Source: Aurantibacter_A sp039941195
Lineage (GTDB): Bacteria > Bacteroidota > Bacteroidia > Flavobacteriales > Flavobacteriaceae
Direction of reading: 5' to 3'
Length of the DNA: 64,000 bases
Assembly (NCBI RefSeq): GCF_039941195.1
Contig: NZ_JBDVFA010000061.1
Span: 35,104 to 99,103 of the forward strand
In this document: one piece after another, positions 42,705 to 52,350 of the stretch
How the letters are laid out: every line of letters starts with the position of its first letter
How positions within the stretch are numbered: position 1 is the first letter of the stretch
The notes under the pieces: generated by a model
Database searches by the model: none
What the model was told of the DNA's origin: nothing
Seen by the model: the letters and a program-made list of their open reading frames with translations, nothing else
Translations under genes and position numbers: made by a program

Positions 42705-43822
42705 TGCAGTTAGAAATAGCCCTTTTAGGAGGAGACGGTATAGGGCCTGAAGTTCTTGAACAATCTGTGAAATGCTTAAGAGCAGTTGAGGAAACTTTCA
42801 ATCACGAATTTACCTATACAGAAGCTAGTTTTGGGGCGGCAGCAATTTCTAACACAGGCAAACCATTACCTGAAAAAACCTTAACCATTTGCAAAAGAGC
42901 TGATGCTGTTTTATGTGGAGCTATTGGTGAAATAGAATACGATAATAATCCGTCGGCCATTATACGGCCAGAACAAGGTTTATTTCAATTGCGAAGAGAC
43001 TTAGAACTTTTTGCTTGCATACGACCAGTAAAAGTTTTTCCTTCCATTACAAGGAATGCAATCTTAAATAATAAATCAATTATTGGTACAGATTTAGTAA
43101 TCTACCGAGAATTAACTGGTGGTATTTATTTTGGAAAAAAAGAAATTTCTGATGATGGACGCACGGCATCAGATCTATGTAAATACACCGAAAAAGAAAT
43201 CAGTAGAATTGCCCACCTAGCATTTAAAGCAGCAAAAAAGAGAAAACGCAAAGTTACACTAGTAGATAAAGCCAATGTTTTGGCTACCTCAAGACTTTGG
43301 CGAAAAGTAGTTACCGAAATTGCAAAAAGTTATTCAGATATTAAGCTAAACTGCATGTACATTGATAATGCTACGGTACAGATGATGAAAAACCCAGCTC
43401 AATTTGATATTATATTAACTGATAATATGTTTGGAGATATACTGTCTGATCAAGGTAGTGTTATTATTGGCTCCATTGGTCTATTGCCTTCTGCCTCTGT
43501 TGGAAAGGACAATGCAATGTTCGAACCTTATCACGGGTCGTACCCACAAGCAAAAGGAAAAAACATAGCAAATCCAGTAGCTTCAATCCTTAGCGCTGCC
43601 ATGTTATTAAGTCATTTCGATTTAAAAGAAGAATCTAATGCTGTAGTATCGGCCGTAAGGAAATCGTTCCAGAAAAAAATAGTAACGACGGACATTATGG
43701 GCAGTAGCAAATATGGCACCGATTATGTTGGCAATTTTATTGCAGACAATATTGTAGATTCAGATGATTTAGGCAATATTAATGATGAAAATATTGGCCT
43801 AGGAAAATCTACCATTATATAA
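42704..43822 (+). CDS. leuB: 3-isopropylmalate dehydrogenase
   Basis: LeuB oxidises and decarboxylates 3-isopropylmalate to the keto precursor of leucine. The protein has 372 residues. MQLEIALLGGDGIGPEV opens the nucleotide-binding fold. ELTGGIYFG, LVDKANVLATSRLWRKVV and DIILTDNMFGDILSDQGSVIIGSIGLLPSASVG carry the substrate and metal residues, and EPYHGSYPQAKGKNIANPVASILSAAMLLSHF binds NAD. It is translationally coupled to leuA. The isomerase genes leuC and leuD are not adjacent in this window. Confidence 0.93.
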   Translation: MQLEIALLGGDGIGPEVLEQSVKCLRAVEETFNHEFTYTEASFGAAAISNTGKPLPEKTLTICKRADAVLCGAIGEIEYDNNPSAIIRPEQGLFQLRRDLELFACIRPVKVFPSITRNAILNNKSIIGTDLVIYRELTGGIYFGKKEISDDGRTASDLCKYTEKEISRIAHLAFKAAKKRKRKVTLVDKANVLATSRLWRKVVTEIAKSYSDIKLNCMYIDNATVQMMKNPAQFDIILTDNMFGDILSDQGSVIIGSIGLLPSASVGKDNAMFEPYHGSYPQAKGKNIANPVASILSAAMLLSHFDLKEESNAVVSAVRKSFQKKIVTTDIMGSSKYGTDYVGNFIADNIVDSDDLGNINDENIGLGKSTII

Positions 43823-43920
43823 CTTTGGCAAATAAAATTCTAATTCTCCTATCAATTAAGGTGTAAATTACAGGAATACTACATTAAAAAATATCCGTTT
43901 TAATTTCTGATATATTGAAT

Positions 43921-43928
43921 TATCTTTG
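43921..43928 (+). promoter_or_regulatory. pheT promoter -7 element
   Basis: TATCTTTG matches TAnnTTTG and ends 20 bases before the ATG at 43948. The -33 region (about 43897-43902, GTTTTA) is a weak match. Confidence 0.5.
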
Positions 43929-43947
43929 CCCTTTACAAACCTAACCA

Positions 43948-46374
43948 ATGAAGATTTCATACAACTGGCTTAAACAGTTTATTCCAATAGAATTTGAAGC
44001 AAAAAAAACTGCTGAAATGCTTACCGACCTAGGTCTTGAGGTAGGTGGAATAGAAAAATACGAATCTATTAAAGGCGGACTACAAGGTGTTGTGGTTGGT
44101 CATGTTTTAAGTTGCGAGCAACATTCAAATGCAGATAGACTAAAACTAACAACGGTAGATGTTGGTCAAGAGAACCCAATACAAATTGTCTGTGGTGCGC
44201 CCAATGTAGCAAAAGGTCAGAAAGTACCTGTTGCAACAATTGGCACTACCCTATACGATGACAAAGGTGAGGCTTGGAAGATTAAAAAAGGAAAAATTAG
44301 AGGCGAGGTAAGTGAAGGAATGATATGTGCCGCTGATGAACTTGGTTTAGGTACGGATCATGATGGAATAATGGTCCTCGATTCCAAATTAAATCCAGGC
44401 ACTCCATGTGCTGAGATTTTTGAAATTGAAAATGATGAAGTTTTTGAAATAGATCTTACCCCTAACAGAGCCGATGCCATGAGTCATCTTGGTGTTGCCC
44501 GTGATTTACAAGCTGGTTTAGAACGAAGAAAAATCAGCAAAAAACTAATTACACCATCTGTAGGCAAGTTCCATGTAGATGTACGTGCTAGAAAATTACA
44601 AGTAACTGTCGAAAACAGTAAACTTGCTCCTCGATATTGCGGTATTACTTTAAGTAATTTAACTGTTCAACAATCACCAGATTGGTTGAAGAATAGATTA
44701 AAAGCAATTGGACTATCACCTATCAATAATGTTGTAGATATTACCAATTATGTTTTACATGAATTAGGTCAGCCACTACATGCTTTTGATGCTGACCGCG
44801 TTTACGATAAAAACATAATTGTAAAAACTGCTACAAAAGGCACCAAATTCATGACATTAGATGGTGTTGAACATATATTACATGAAGATGATTTAATGAT
44901 ATGTGATGCCGAAAAGCCAATGTGCATTGCTGGAGTTTTTGGAGGGATTAATACAGGGGTAACGGAGAAAACAACATCCATTTTTCTGGAAAGCGCATAT
45001 TTTGACCCGGTAACAATTAGAAAAACCGCCAAAAGACATGGACTTAATACAGATGCTTCGTTTAGGTTTGAACGTGGTATTGATATAGAAAATGTTGAAT
45101 ACGCTCTTAAACATGCTGCTCTGTTAATTAAAGAGGTTACTGGTGGTGACATCACATCAGATATTGTTGATTTCTATCCAAAACAATTTGAAGACCATCA
45201 AGTATTTCTTTCATTTGAAAAGATAAATAAATTAATAGGTGAAGAAATTCCAAAAGACACTATAAAGTCTATTTTAGCTTCGTTACAAATAAAAGTAAAA
45301 AGTGTTACGGAAAGCGGCCTTGGATTGGCTATTCCTTCGTATCGAGTAGATGTGCAACGAGAAGTAGATGTAATAGAAGAAATTCTTAGAGTCTACGGTT
45401 ATAACAATATAAAATTTGGAGATAAACTAAATGCATCAGTAGCAAAAAGTACAAAATTCGATGCGCATAAGTTGGAACAAAAAATTGGTGATCAACTAGC
45501 TTCACAGGGTTACTATGAGATAATGACAAACAGTCTTACTTCTCCAGAATACCAAAGTCTTTCTGAACAACTATCGGCAGAAGAGTCTGTTCAAATGCTA
45601 AATCCTTTGAGTAACGATCTTTCAGTAATGCGAAGTTCAATGTTGTTTAATGGCTTAGAAACAATTTCATATAACGTAAATCGTAAAAAATCGAATTTAA
45701 AATTATTCGAGTTTGGTAAAACGTATGCGCGAAATGAAAAAGGTACTATTGAAAACATGCATTTATCATTATTTCTAACGGGTAATCGATCCGAAGATAG
45801 TTGGAATACACCGCAAAAGAAAAATGATTTCTTTTTTCTAAAAACAACTATTGAAAATACGTTAAGCAGACTTGGAATTAATTATAATGCTTCATCACCC
45901 ATAGATAGTGATTTATTTTCTGAAGGACTTACCTTATCTGATAAGAAGAAAGATATTGTAACCTTTGGTATTGTTACTTTAAGTATTCTCAAAAAATTTG
46001 ATATAAATCAGGAAGTACTTTATGCTGATTTCAATTGGGATAACATATTACAATTAGTAACAAAAAATAAAATAATTTATCAATCGATTCCTAAATATCC
46101 AGAGGTTAAAAGAGATTTTGCACTATTATTAGATGATGACATCACTTTTAAAAAGGTTTATGATTTAGGTTTTCAAACTGAGAAGAAACTAATTAAGAAT
46201 ATTAATCTTTTTGATGTATACACGGGCTCTAAGTTACCAAAGGGCAAAAAATCCTATGCCATTAGTTTTACATTACAAGATGATAAAAGCACATTAACTG
46301 ACAAGCAGATTGATAGAATAATGAAGAAGTTACAAACGCGTTATGAAAAAGAATTAAGCGCAGAATTAAGGTAA
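43948..46374 (+). CDS. pheT: phenylalanine--tRNA ligase beta subunit
   Basis: PheT pairs with PheS to charge tRNA-Phe. The 808-residue protein starts MKISYNWLKQFIPIEF. It has the tRNA-binding EMAP-like domain (about 42-150, VVVGHVLSCEQHSNADRLKLTTVD), then the B3/B4 editing region (LGQPLHAFDADRV), B5 and the catalytic-core-like domain (YYEIMTNSLTSPEY). The C-terminal anticodon-binding FDX-ACB domain ends in DDKSTLTDKQIDRIMKKLQTRYEKEL. The pheS gene is not adjacent, which is usual in Bacteroidota. Confidence 0.96.
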   Translation: MKISYNWLKQFIPIEFEAKKTAEMLTDLGLEVGGIEKYESIKGGLQGVVVGHVLSCEQHSNADRLKLTTVDVGQENPIQIVCGAPNVAKGQKVPVATIGTTLYDDKGEAWKIKKGKIRGEVSEGMICAADELGLGTDHDGIMVLDSKLNPGTPCAEIFEIENDEVFEIDLTPNRADAMSHLGVARDLQAGLERRKISKKLITPSVGKFHVDVRARKLQVTVENSKLAPRYCGITLSNLTVQQSPDWLKNRLKAIGLSPINNVVDITNYVLHELGQPLHAFDADRVYDKNIIVKTATKGTKFMTLDGVEHILHEDDLMICDAEKPMCIAGVFGGINTGVTEKTTSIFLESAYFDPVTIRKTAKRHGLNTDASFRFERGIDIENVEYALKHAALLIKEVTGGDITSDIVDFYPKQFEDHQVFLSFEKINKLIGEEIPKDTIKSILASLQIKVKSVTESGLGLAIPSYRVDVQREVDVIEEILRVYGYNNIKFGDKLNASVAKSTKFDAHKLEQKIGDQLASQGYYEIMTNSLTSPEYQSLSEQLSAEESVQMLNPLSNDLSVMRSSMLFNGLETISYNVNRKKSNLKLFEFGKTYARNEKGTIENMHLSLFLTGNRSEDSWNTPQKKNDFFFLKTTIENTLSRLGINYNASSPIDSDLFSEGLTLSDKKKDIVTFGIVTLSILKKFDINQEVLYADFNWDNILQLVTKNKIIYQSIPKYPEVKRDFALLLDDDITFKKVYDLGFQTEKKLIKNINLFDVYTGSKLPKGKKSYAISFTLQDDKSTLTDKQIDRIMKKLQTRYEKELSAELR

Positions 46375-46377
46375 TTC

Positions 46378-46932
46378 CTAAAAATTACCCGGGGTAATTA
46401 CACCATCAATTTCGTGCATTACTCCGTTACATTGATTAGCATCAGCAGTAGTTATTTTAGCAGAATTCCCAATACTGTCACTCAAAATAATATCAATACC
46501 TTGCATGGTAGCAGTAAGTTCATTTCCTTGAACTGTTGTAAATGTAGCTGTACCGTTACCGCGACACATAGCTTTTAATATTTTAGAGGCCGAAAAATTT
46601 CCAGCTACAATATGGTACGCCATTAAATCTTTTAGTTCTTTTCTATTTTCTGGTTTCAGTAATTCAGCCACTTTATTTCTTGGTAGTTTTTCAAATGCAC
46701 TGTCTGTTGGTGCAAAAACTGTAAATGGTCCATCATCAGCTAAAAGTTCTTCGAGTTCCGATGCACGCATTACTTCTAAAAGTGTTTTATAATTTTCAGA
46801 ATCAGCAGTATTGGTTAAAATAGATTTTTCAGGATCCATTTCGGATAAAAACTCATAACTATTGTTTTGAGCCGAAGAGATTAATGAAAAGAAGAGAAAA
46901 ATTATGGGGAATCCGGAGGTCAAAAATTTCAT
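46378..46932 (-). CDS. secreted fasciclin-domain protein
   Basis: A 184-residue protein with a signal peptide (about 1-21, FFSLISSAQN). One FAS1 domain (about 45-184) is readable from LLEVMRASELEELLADDGPFTVFAPTDSAFEKLP, through LKDLMAYHIVAGNFSASKIL, to NSAKITTADANQCNGVMHEIDGVITPGNF. FAS1 proteins bind surfaces or other cells. It converges on pheT with a 3-base gap. Confidence 0.87.
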   Translation of the reverse strand: MKFLTSGFPIIFLFFSLISSAQNNSYEFLSEMDPEKSILTNTADSENYKTLLEVMRASELEELLADDGPFTVFAPTDSAFEKLPRNKVAELLKPENRKELKDLMAYHIVAGNFSASKILKAMCRGNGTATFTTVQGNELTATMQGIDIILSDSIGNSAKITTADANQCNGVMHEIDGVITPGNF

Positions 46933-47005
46933 AGGTTTCGTACTGGTCAGTGTTCTTGTTTAAGGGCTATTCTCGATAAACGGTTAGTTATCTCGGACGA
47001 AGTTA

Positions 47006-47026
47006 CAATGAAAAGCGTCTTCATTG
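47006..47026. repeat. 7-bp perfect inverted repeat upstream of the fasciclin gene
   Basis: CAATGAA (47006-47012), seven bases, TTCATTG (47020-47026). It lies between two divergent genes, 74 bases from the fasciclin start and 124 bases from the 47150 gene, and could be an operator. Confidence 0.35.
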
Positions 47027-47112
47027 CAATAATTGACAACCAGTTACAAACAAATTAACACAATATTAACATGGCATTTGCTACATAAAACGCATCTAGC
47101 TTCTAATTATTT

Positions 47113-47120
47113 TATATTTG
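47113..47120 (+). promoter_or_regulatory. -7 element before the 47150 gene
   Basis: TATATTTG matches TAnnTTTG and ends 29 bases before ATG 47150. No TTG is found at the right -33 distance, so this is a partial match. Confidence 0.4.
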
Positions 47121-47149
47121 ATGTAATAGTTGTGTTCAAATTATAGATA

Positions 47150-47863
47150 ATGAAGAGAACAAACATACAAGAAAAACTAGTTAAAGAGCGAAAAAGGCAT
47201 CTAAATACGGAAGAAGATATAGCAAATATTTATGCTATTTTAGAGCAAAATCAAACTGAACGCGATTCTATCAAAAATAATATACTTAAGGGTTCTACAT
47301 TTACTTCTTTTAATTATGACCTTGATTTATTGGCATCTGAAAATATATTCCATATTGCGCAAATAAAAAATATTTGTGTTGCCTATAGATTACGGTTTTT
47401 AGACTCCAAATTGTTTAAAGGAGAAATACCTGAAGAAGCTATTTCCAAAATTAGGCAGTTGGAAAAAGAACACGAAATGGAACTTTCCGGTTTTAAAGTA
47501 TTAGCCCCCTCAAAACTATTCAAATTAAAAGATAAAGATGATCCGATACTTTTTGCGCCATTAGGTAATGGTTATTTTTATTTAATATATAAGTGGGGAA
47601 ACGACCTACATCCATTGCGAAAGTTACTAATGTGGCCTTTTAAAAATATAATAAATTTAGTTTGGTTTACCTTATTGGTAAGTTTAATAATTACTACACT
47701 TATACCATCAGGATTGTTTTCAAAATCTACTACTGTAGCACAATTTGGATTATTATTCTTTTTTAGTTTTAAATCAATAGCGGCTGTTGTAGTTTATTAT
47801 GCTTTTGCTCAAGGCAAGAATTTTAGCAATGCCATTTGGAATAGTAAGTACATTAACACATAA
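47150..47863 (+). CDS. two-helix membrane protein of unknown function
   Basis: A 237-residue protein. The first 150 residues are soluble, Lys/Glu-rich and helical (TEEDIANIYAILEQNQTERDS). Two transmembrane helices follow (about 170-190, IINLVWFTLLVSLIITTLIPSG; about 198-218, TTVAQFGLLFFFSFKSIAAVVVYYAFA), and the C-terminus is short. The segment IAQIKNICVAYRLRFLDSKLFKG resembles nothing I can name. It is monocistronic with a good terminator. Function unknown. Confidence 0.72.
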   Translation: MKRTNIQEKLVKERKRHLNTEEDIANIYAILEQNQTERDSIKNNILKGSTFTSFNYDLDLLASENIFHIAQIKNICVAYRLRFLDSKLFKGEIPEEAISKIRQLEKEHEMELSGFKVLAPSKLFKLKDKDDPILFAPLGNGYFYLIYKWGNDLHPLRKLLMWPFKNIINLVWFTLLVSLIITTLIPSGLFSKSTTVAQFGLLFFFSFKSIAAVVVYYAFAQGKNFSNAIWNSKYINT

Positions 47864-47869
47864 AAAAAA

Positions 47870-47898
47870 CTGTTTAAAATGTTTAAACAGCCTTTTTT
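47870..47898. terminator. intrinsic terminator between the 47150 and 49069 genes
   Basis: CTGTTTAAA (47870-47878), loop ATG, TTTAAACAG (47882-47890), then CC and a T-run. Eight A precede it, so it can act on both convergent genes. Confidence 0.85.
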
Positions 47899-47917
47899 TA
47901 ATTAGTTTGATTCTATA

Positions 47918-49069
47918 TTATTTTACATAGAGTTTGTATGGGATTCCGTCTACGTCCAAGTTATCAATAAGTTCTGGTGCTGGTGCTGGTTTTATTCTTA
48001 AAATCCCACCTTTATTTGAACTCTCCATTTTTTTATATCCTATTACAATAAAATCATTTTTATCATCATAAGAAACCATTGTTGTATTTTCAATTTTAAA
48101 TTCGAAAATACTTTGCGCCTCTGTTAAAAAGTTTTCATAGGCATATAAAATTGCCAACTGGTTATCAAAATCATATACCGCTGGAATAATTGCATAAGAA
48201 CTGTAATCACCTGGAGGCATTTCATAATACATTCTCCCTTGGCTATCAAAATAATTGTATTTCGAGTTTACAAAGTTCGGTGCCGTACTATCGTTATAAT
48301 TCGTGTATTTAACTTTTAACGTACTACTGTTTATTTCTGAATGTAGGTTACTATAACTAACAATTATATTTTCTGCTGGATTTTTAAAAATTTGCTTTAC
48401 ATCAAAACCTAAATTAACATCACTCATTAAGGTATTTGTACTTTCACTCATTATTAAAAGATGGTACTCATCTGTAGCAGATTCATCATGCCCTAAAATG
48501 AATAATTTACCATTTGCAAATACTAACTCTTTTGGAATATATGTAGGATCAAAAGATTCATTTTTTAAGGGAACGTCTACAAAATTCGAAGCCATTTGAG
48601 ATAGATCAATTACTCGAACAAAGTAATCATTGCTATCATCTAGGTGATAAGTTAAATAAAGCTTTGAATCTGAATGTGCTATTGCCGTCACCTTCAAGTT
48701 ACAATCAGATAGTTCAGCAAATAAATCTAACGTTGTAGTTGAATTATCAGAAAAATTGAACTGAGAAATAATTCCACCACAATCGGTATTTTTTTGATAA
48801 GAAGTCATTATACTACCATCATTATAAACTAAATCTGGCATTATCATATCTTCAAAAGAACTCTTAGCAGGGTTTAGTGTTAGTACTTCTGCAGTTGCAT
48901 TAATTAAAGTACTTGAAATTACACTGTTATCATTAACTAATAAATTGTAGCTAGCATCTGCGCCTGGAGTATCACCACCCTCTCCTTCAACGTCAGTATT
49001 GGTATCCGATTTACTGCAGCTGAGAATAGCGCATGCCAAAAATGCATAAAGAATGTTGTAGGTTTTCAT
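47918..49069 (-). CDS. lipoprotein, possible beta-propeller
   Basis: A 383-residue protein with a lipobox ending at Cys18 (ACAILSC). An acidic Gly/Asp/Glu-rich linker (about 20-40) precedes a domain made of repeated beta blocks (IAHSDSKLYLTYHLDD, LVFANGKLFILGHDE, YDFDNQLAILYAYENF). Together these suggest a beta-propeller, but the blades are not clear enough to name a family. It is exposed on the outer membrane or in the periplasm. Function unknown. Confidence 0.65.
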   Translation of the reverse strand: MKTYNILYAFLACAILSCSKSDTNTDVEGEGGDTPGADASYNLLVNDNSVISSTLINATAEVLTLNPAKSSFEDMIMPDLVYNDGSIMTSYQKNTDCGGIISQFNFSDNSTTTLDLFAELSDCNLKVTAIAHSDSKLYLTYHLDDSNDYFVRVIDLSQMASNFVDVPLKNESFDPTYIPKELVFANGKLFILGHDESATDEYHLLIMSESTNTLMSDVNLGFDVKQIFKNPAENIIVSYSNLHSEINSSTLKVKYTNYNDSTAPNFVNSKYNYFDSQGRMYYEMPPGDYSSYAIIPAVYDFDNQLAILYAYENFLTEAQSIFEFKIENTTMVSYDDKNDFIVIGYKKMESSNKGGILRIKPAPAPELIDNLDVDGIPYKLYVK

Positions 49070-49096
49070 AAGTTGTAAAATTTGGGTTTTACAATA

Positions 49097-50725
49097 TCAT
49101 ACAGAAACAGCGTACATTTTGTCACGCTGTTCTTTTATTGTCTTGTCAGACATATATGAATCAAACGTTAAATATCTGTCAATGTTGCCTTTAGGGGTCA
49201 ATTCTATTATTCTATCGGCAACTGTTTGTGCGAATTCATGATCATGGGTTGTAAATAGCACAGTACCCTTAAAATTCTTTAGTGAATTATTAAATGCAGT
49301 AATACTTTCTAAATCCAAGTGATTTGTTGGTTCATCAAGCATTAAAACGTTAGCCCTAAGCATCATCATGCGGCTAAGCATACAACGAACTTTTTCTCCT
49401 CCAGATAAAACTGAGCACTTTTTAAGTGCTTCTTCGCCACTAAAAAGCATTTTCCCCAAAAAACCACGAATAAATACTTCTTCTCGTTCTTCTTCCGTTT
49501 TTGCCCATTCTCGTAACCAATCTACCAAACTATCGTCAGATTTAAAATAACGAGAATTATCAGCTGGCAGATACGACTGATTTGTAGTTACGCCCCATTG
49601 AAATGTTCCTTTATCAGCTTTCTTTTTATCATTTATAATTTCGTAAAATGCAGTTGTAGCTCTGGCATCTCTTGATATAACAGCTACCTTATCTCCTTTA
49701 GAAAGGTTAATGTTTACTTTATCGAATAAAAGGTCCCCATCTTCTGAAGTGGCAGCTAATCCCTCAATATTTAATATCTGATCACCAGCTTCTCTTTCAC
49801 GTTCAAAAATAATAGCGGGGTATCTTCTACTAGAAGGTTTAATATCCTCAACATTTAATTTATCGAGCATTTTCTTTCGCGAAGTTGCTTGTTTACTTTT
49901 AGCAACATTTGCACTAAAACGTGAAATAAATTCTTGTAATTCTTTCGCTTTTTCTTCGGCTTTTTTATTCTGTTGAGCTCTTTGTCTCGATGCTAACTGG
50001 CTACTTTCATACCAAAAAGTGTAGTTACCAGAATACAAATTCATTTTACCAAAATCGATATCAGCAATATGCGTACAAACCGTATCTAAAAAGTGTCTAT
50101 CGTGCGATACTACGATAACTGTATTTTCATAATCAGCTAAGAAATTCTCTAACCAATTTATTGTTTCATAATCAAGATCGTTTGTCGGCTCATCCATAAT
50201 TAAAACATCTGGGCTACCAAACAAAGCTTGAGCTAAAAGTACACGTACTTTTAATTTTGGATCTATATCTGCCATTGCTGTGTGGTGCAAATCTTCAGAA
50301 ATTCCCAAGTTAGATAACAATGCAGCCGCGGCACTTTCAGCATTCCAACCATCCATTTCTTCGAAACGTACTTGAAGTTCACCAATTTTATCTGCATTCT
50401 CATCGGAGTAATCGGCATATAAAGCATCAATTTCCGTCTTTATAGCAAATAAAGGTTTATTCCCCATTACAACAGCATCTAATGCTCCAGTTTCATCGTA
50501 AGCATTGTGATCTTGCTCTAAGATAGACATACGTTTACTAGGTTCTAAAGACACCCGACCCGATGTGGGATCTATAGCTCCTGAAAGAATTTTTAAAAAA
50601 GTTGATTTACCAGCACCATTTGCACCGATAATACCATAACAATTTCCTTGTGTAAAAGACACATTCACCTCATCAAAAAGTACTCTTTTTCCAAATTGCA
50701 CTGATAAATTTGATACCGACAGCAT
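49097..50725 (-). CDS. ABC-F ATPase, YbiT type
   Basis: A 542-residue soluble protein with two ABC ATPase domains. Walker A of the first is GANGAGKST. The second domain has GDKVAVISRDARATTAFYEI, a degenerate Walker A. The second signature is LSGGEKVRCMLSRMMM with LMLDEPTNHLDLES; the first domain lacks LSGGQ and has DPKLKVRVLLAQAL with MDEPTNDLD, as in E. coli YbiT. YbiT-type proteins are ribosome-associated, probably acting when translation stalls. A minus-strand TATTTTTG (50757-50750) may be its -7 element. Confidence 0.87.
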   Translation of the reverse strand: MLSVSNLSVQFGKRVLFDEVNVSFTQGNCYGIIGANGAGKSTFLKILSGAIDPTSGRVSLEPSKRMSILEQDHNAYDETGALDAVVMGNKPLFAIKTEIDALYADYSDENADKIGELQVRFEEMDGWNAESAAAALLSNLGISEDLHHTAMADIDPKLKVRVLLAQALFGSPDVLIMDEPTNDLDYETINWLENFLADYENTVIVVSHDRHFLDTVCTHIADIDFGKMNLYSGNYTFWYESSQLASRQRAQQNKKAEEKAKELQEFISRFSANVAKSKQATSRKKMLDKLNVEDIKPSSRRYPAIIFEREREAGDQILNIEGLAATSEDGDLLFDKVNINLSKGDKVAVISRDARATTAFYEIINDKKKADKGTFQWGVTTNQSYLPADNSRYFKSDDSLVDWLREWAKTEEEREEVFIRGFLGKMLFSGEEALKKCSVLSGGEKVRCMLSRMMMLRANVLMLDEPTNHLDLESITAFNNSLKNFKGTVLFTTHDHEFAQTVADRIIELTPKGNIDRYLTFDSYMSDKTIKEQRDKMYAVSV

Positions 50726-50888
50726 AGTTTTCTATTTTAAAAATTGGCGCAAAAATACATAATATTATCGCTTAAGCTCCCATTTTATCAGCAAAAATGA
50801 TATAAAATAGTTCCTCTTTCAATCTACATATTAACGTATTACTTCCATTTTTAACTACCATTTAACAGGCTCGCCTATACCGGTTTAT

Positions 50889-50896
50889 TATTTTTG
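50889..50896 (+). promoter_or_regulatory. -7 element before the 50923 gene
   Basis: TATTTTTG matches TAnnTTTG and ends 27 bases before ATG 50923. The -33 position shows TTTAAC rather than TTG. Confidence 0.45.
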
Positions 50897-50922
50897 AGTG
50901 TTATAGGTGTAGCAATTTTTAT

Positions 50923-52347
50923 ATGAATAAAAATTTACTTTATCTTTTAGTTATAGTTTTAGCCAGTTGTGGAAAAGGCAAAAACAGTTCTCCTCATGTT
51001 TATTTTACTGGAGAAATTGTGAATCCTACTTCCGGTCATGTTGTTCTTTATAAAGGAGACAACATAATCGATTCTGCTAAATTGGATGAAAACAATAGAT
51101 TTAAATTTCAATTTGATTCTATTGCGGATGGTTTATATCATTTTAACCACGCTCCCGAATTGCAATATGTTTACTTAAAAAAAGGAGATAGTCTTGCAGT
51201 TAGATTGAACACGGTTGATTTTGATGAATCTTTAGTTTTCTCTGGGGATGGTGAAGAAATAAACAACTTTCTTCTAGAACTATTTTTAGCGAATGAAGAA
51301 GAAAGACCAGGAATAAATGCTACGTTTCGATTAGAACCAAAAGTTTTTACTACAAAATTAGATTCTTTAGCTAATCAGAAGCTAGAAATACTCAACATAC
51401 TTAAAGAAGAAGGCAATTTAACTGATAGAGAAGTTAAGATTGCCAAGGCAAGTATTGTTTATGGATATGATGCTTATAAAGAGAAATATCCCTTTGTACA
51501 TCGTAAATATACCAAAGACAAAAAAATACAAGAAGTACCTGCTAATTTCTATGATTACCGTAAAAATCTAGATTTTAATGATAGTGATCTAACTTATCTT
51601 AGACCCTATTATAATTTTATGAACAATCATTTTGGCAATATTACCTACATGAGTTGTACATCTGATTGTGAATTAAAAGAAAAATTCGTTAAAAGTCGAA
51701 TGCATTTTAACAGTCATAAACTATATATTATAGATAGTGTTGTTATTGACAAAGAACTGAAAGACAATTTATTACGAAAAGTTGCTTTTGATTATTTATT
51801 AAAATCCCACGACTCTGAAAAAAACAATGAAATTTTTATTGAAAAGTTTCACGAGCTCTCGAATAACAATAGACATAATAAAGAGGTTGATGAATTATAT
51901 GAAGGCATAAAGAATATACAGCCTACAAAGTCTATTCCTGAGGTTTATGTTTTTAATGCTGAAGGAGAGAAAATGTCGTTATTAGATATTTCGAAGAATA
52001 GAAAAACACTTTTCTATTTTTGGTCGGGAGAAGACAAGCGCCATTTAAAAGAAGTTAATAAAAGAGTGCAATGGCTGGGCAAAAGAAAACCAGACTATCA
52101 GTTAGTTGGAATTAATGTGAAAACCGAAGAAACAAACTGGAAAGGCATCGTACAGACTGCAAAGCTTAATCCAGATTTACAATACCGTTCAGCAAATTTT
52201 GACGAGTTGACAAAGGCCCTCATTATTTTTCCAATTAACAAATGTATTATCACAGAGAATGGTAAAATAGTTAATGCCTTTAGTAATATTTTCTCAAATA
52301 CTATTGAGCAACAAATGAGTGGTTATACCCAACTTGCTAAAAACTAA
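50923..52347 (+). CDS. thioredoxin-fold lipoprotein lacking CxxC
   Basis: A 474-residue protein with a lipobox ending at Cys16 (VLASC). Residues about 20-110 resemble DUF4369 (YFTGEIVNPTSGHVVLYKGDNIIDSAKLDENNRF), the domain usually fused to thioredoxin-like redox domains in Bacteroidota. The C-terminal part has a thioredoxin-like core, KTLFYFWSGEDKRHLKEVNK then YQLVGINVKTEETNWKGIV, but the expected FWxxWCxxC is replaced by FWSGEDKRH. The fold is therefore kept without the redox pair. A CTSDC occurs in the middle region (about 245-249). Confidence 0.75.
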   Translation: MNKNLLYLLVIVLASCGKGKNSSPHVYFTGEIVNPTSGHVVLYKGDNIIDSAKLDENNRFKFQFDSIADGLYHFNHAPELQYVYLKKGDSLAVRLNTVDFDESLVFSGDGEEINNFLLELFLANEEERPGINATFRLEPKVFTTKLDSLANQKLEILNILKEEGNLTDREVKIAKASIVYGYDAYKEKYPFVHRKYTKDKKIQEVPANFYDYRKNLDFNDSDLTYLRPYYNFMNNHFGNITYMSCTSDCELKEKFVKSRMHFNSHKLYIIDSVVIDKELKDNLLRKVAFDYLLKSHDSEKNNEIFIEKFHELSNNNRHNKEVDELYEGIKNIQPTKSIPEVYVFNAEGEKMSLLDISKNRKTLFYFWSGEDKRHLKEVNKRVQWLGKRKPDYQLVGINVKTEETNWKGIVQTAKLNPDLQYRSANFDELTKALIIFPINKCIITENGKIVNAFSNIFSNTIEQQMSGYTQLAKN

Positions 52348-52350
52348 AAA

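Noticed and set aside
50140..50300. Missing LSGGQ in the first ABC domain of the YbiT-type protein as a sign of decay
   Set aside because: E. coli YbiT, as I recall it, has the same substitution, so it is a family trait.
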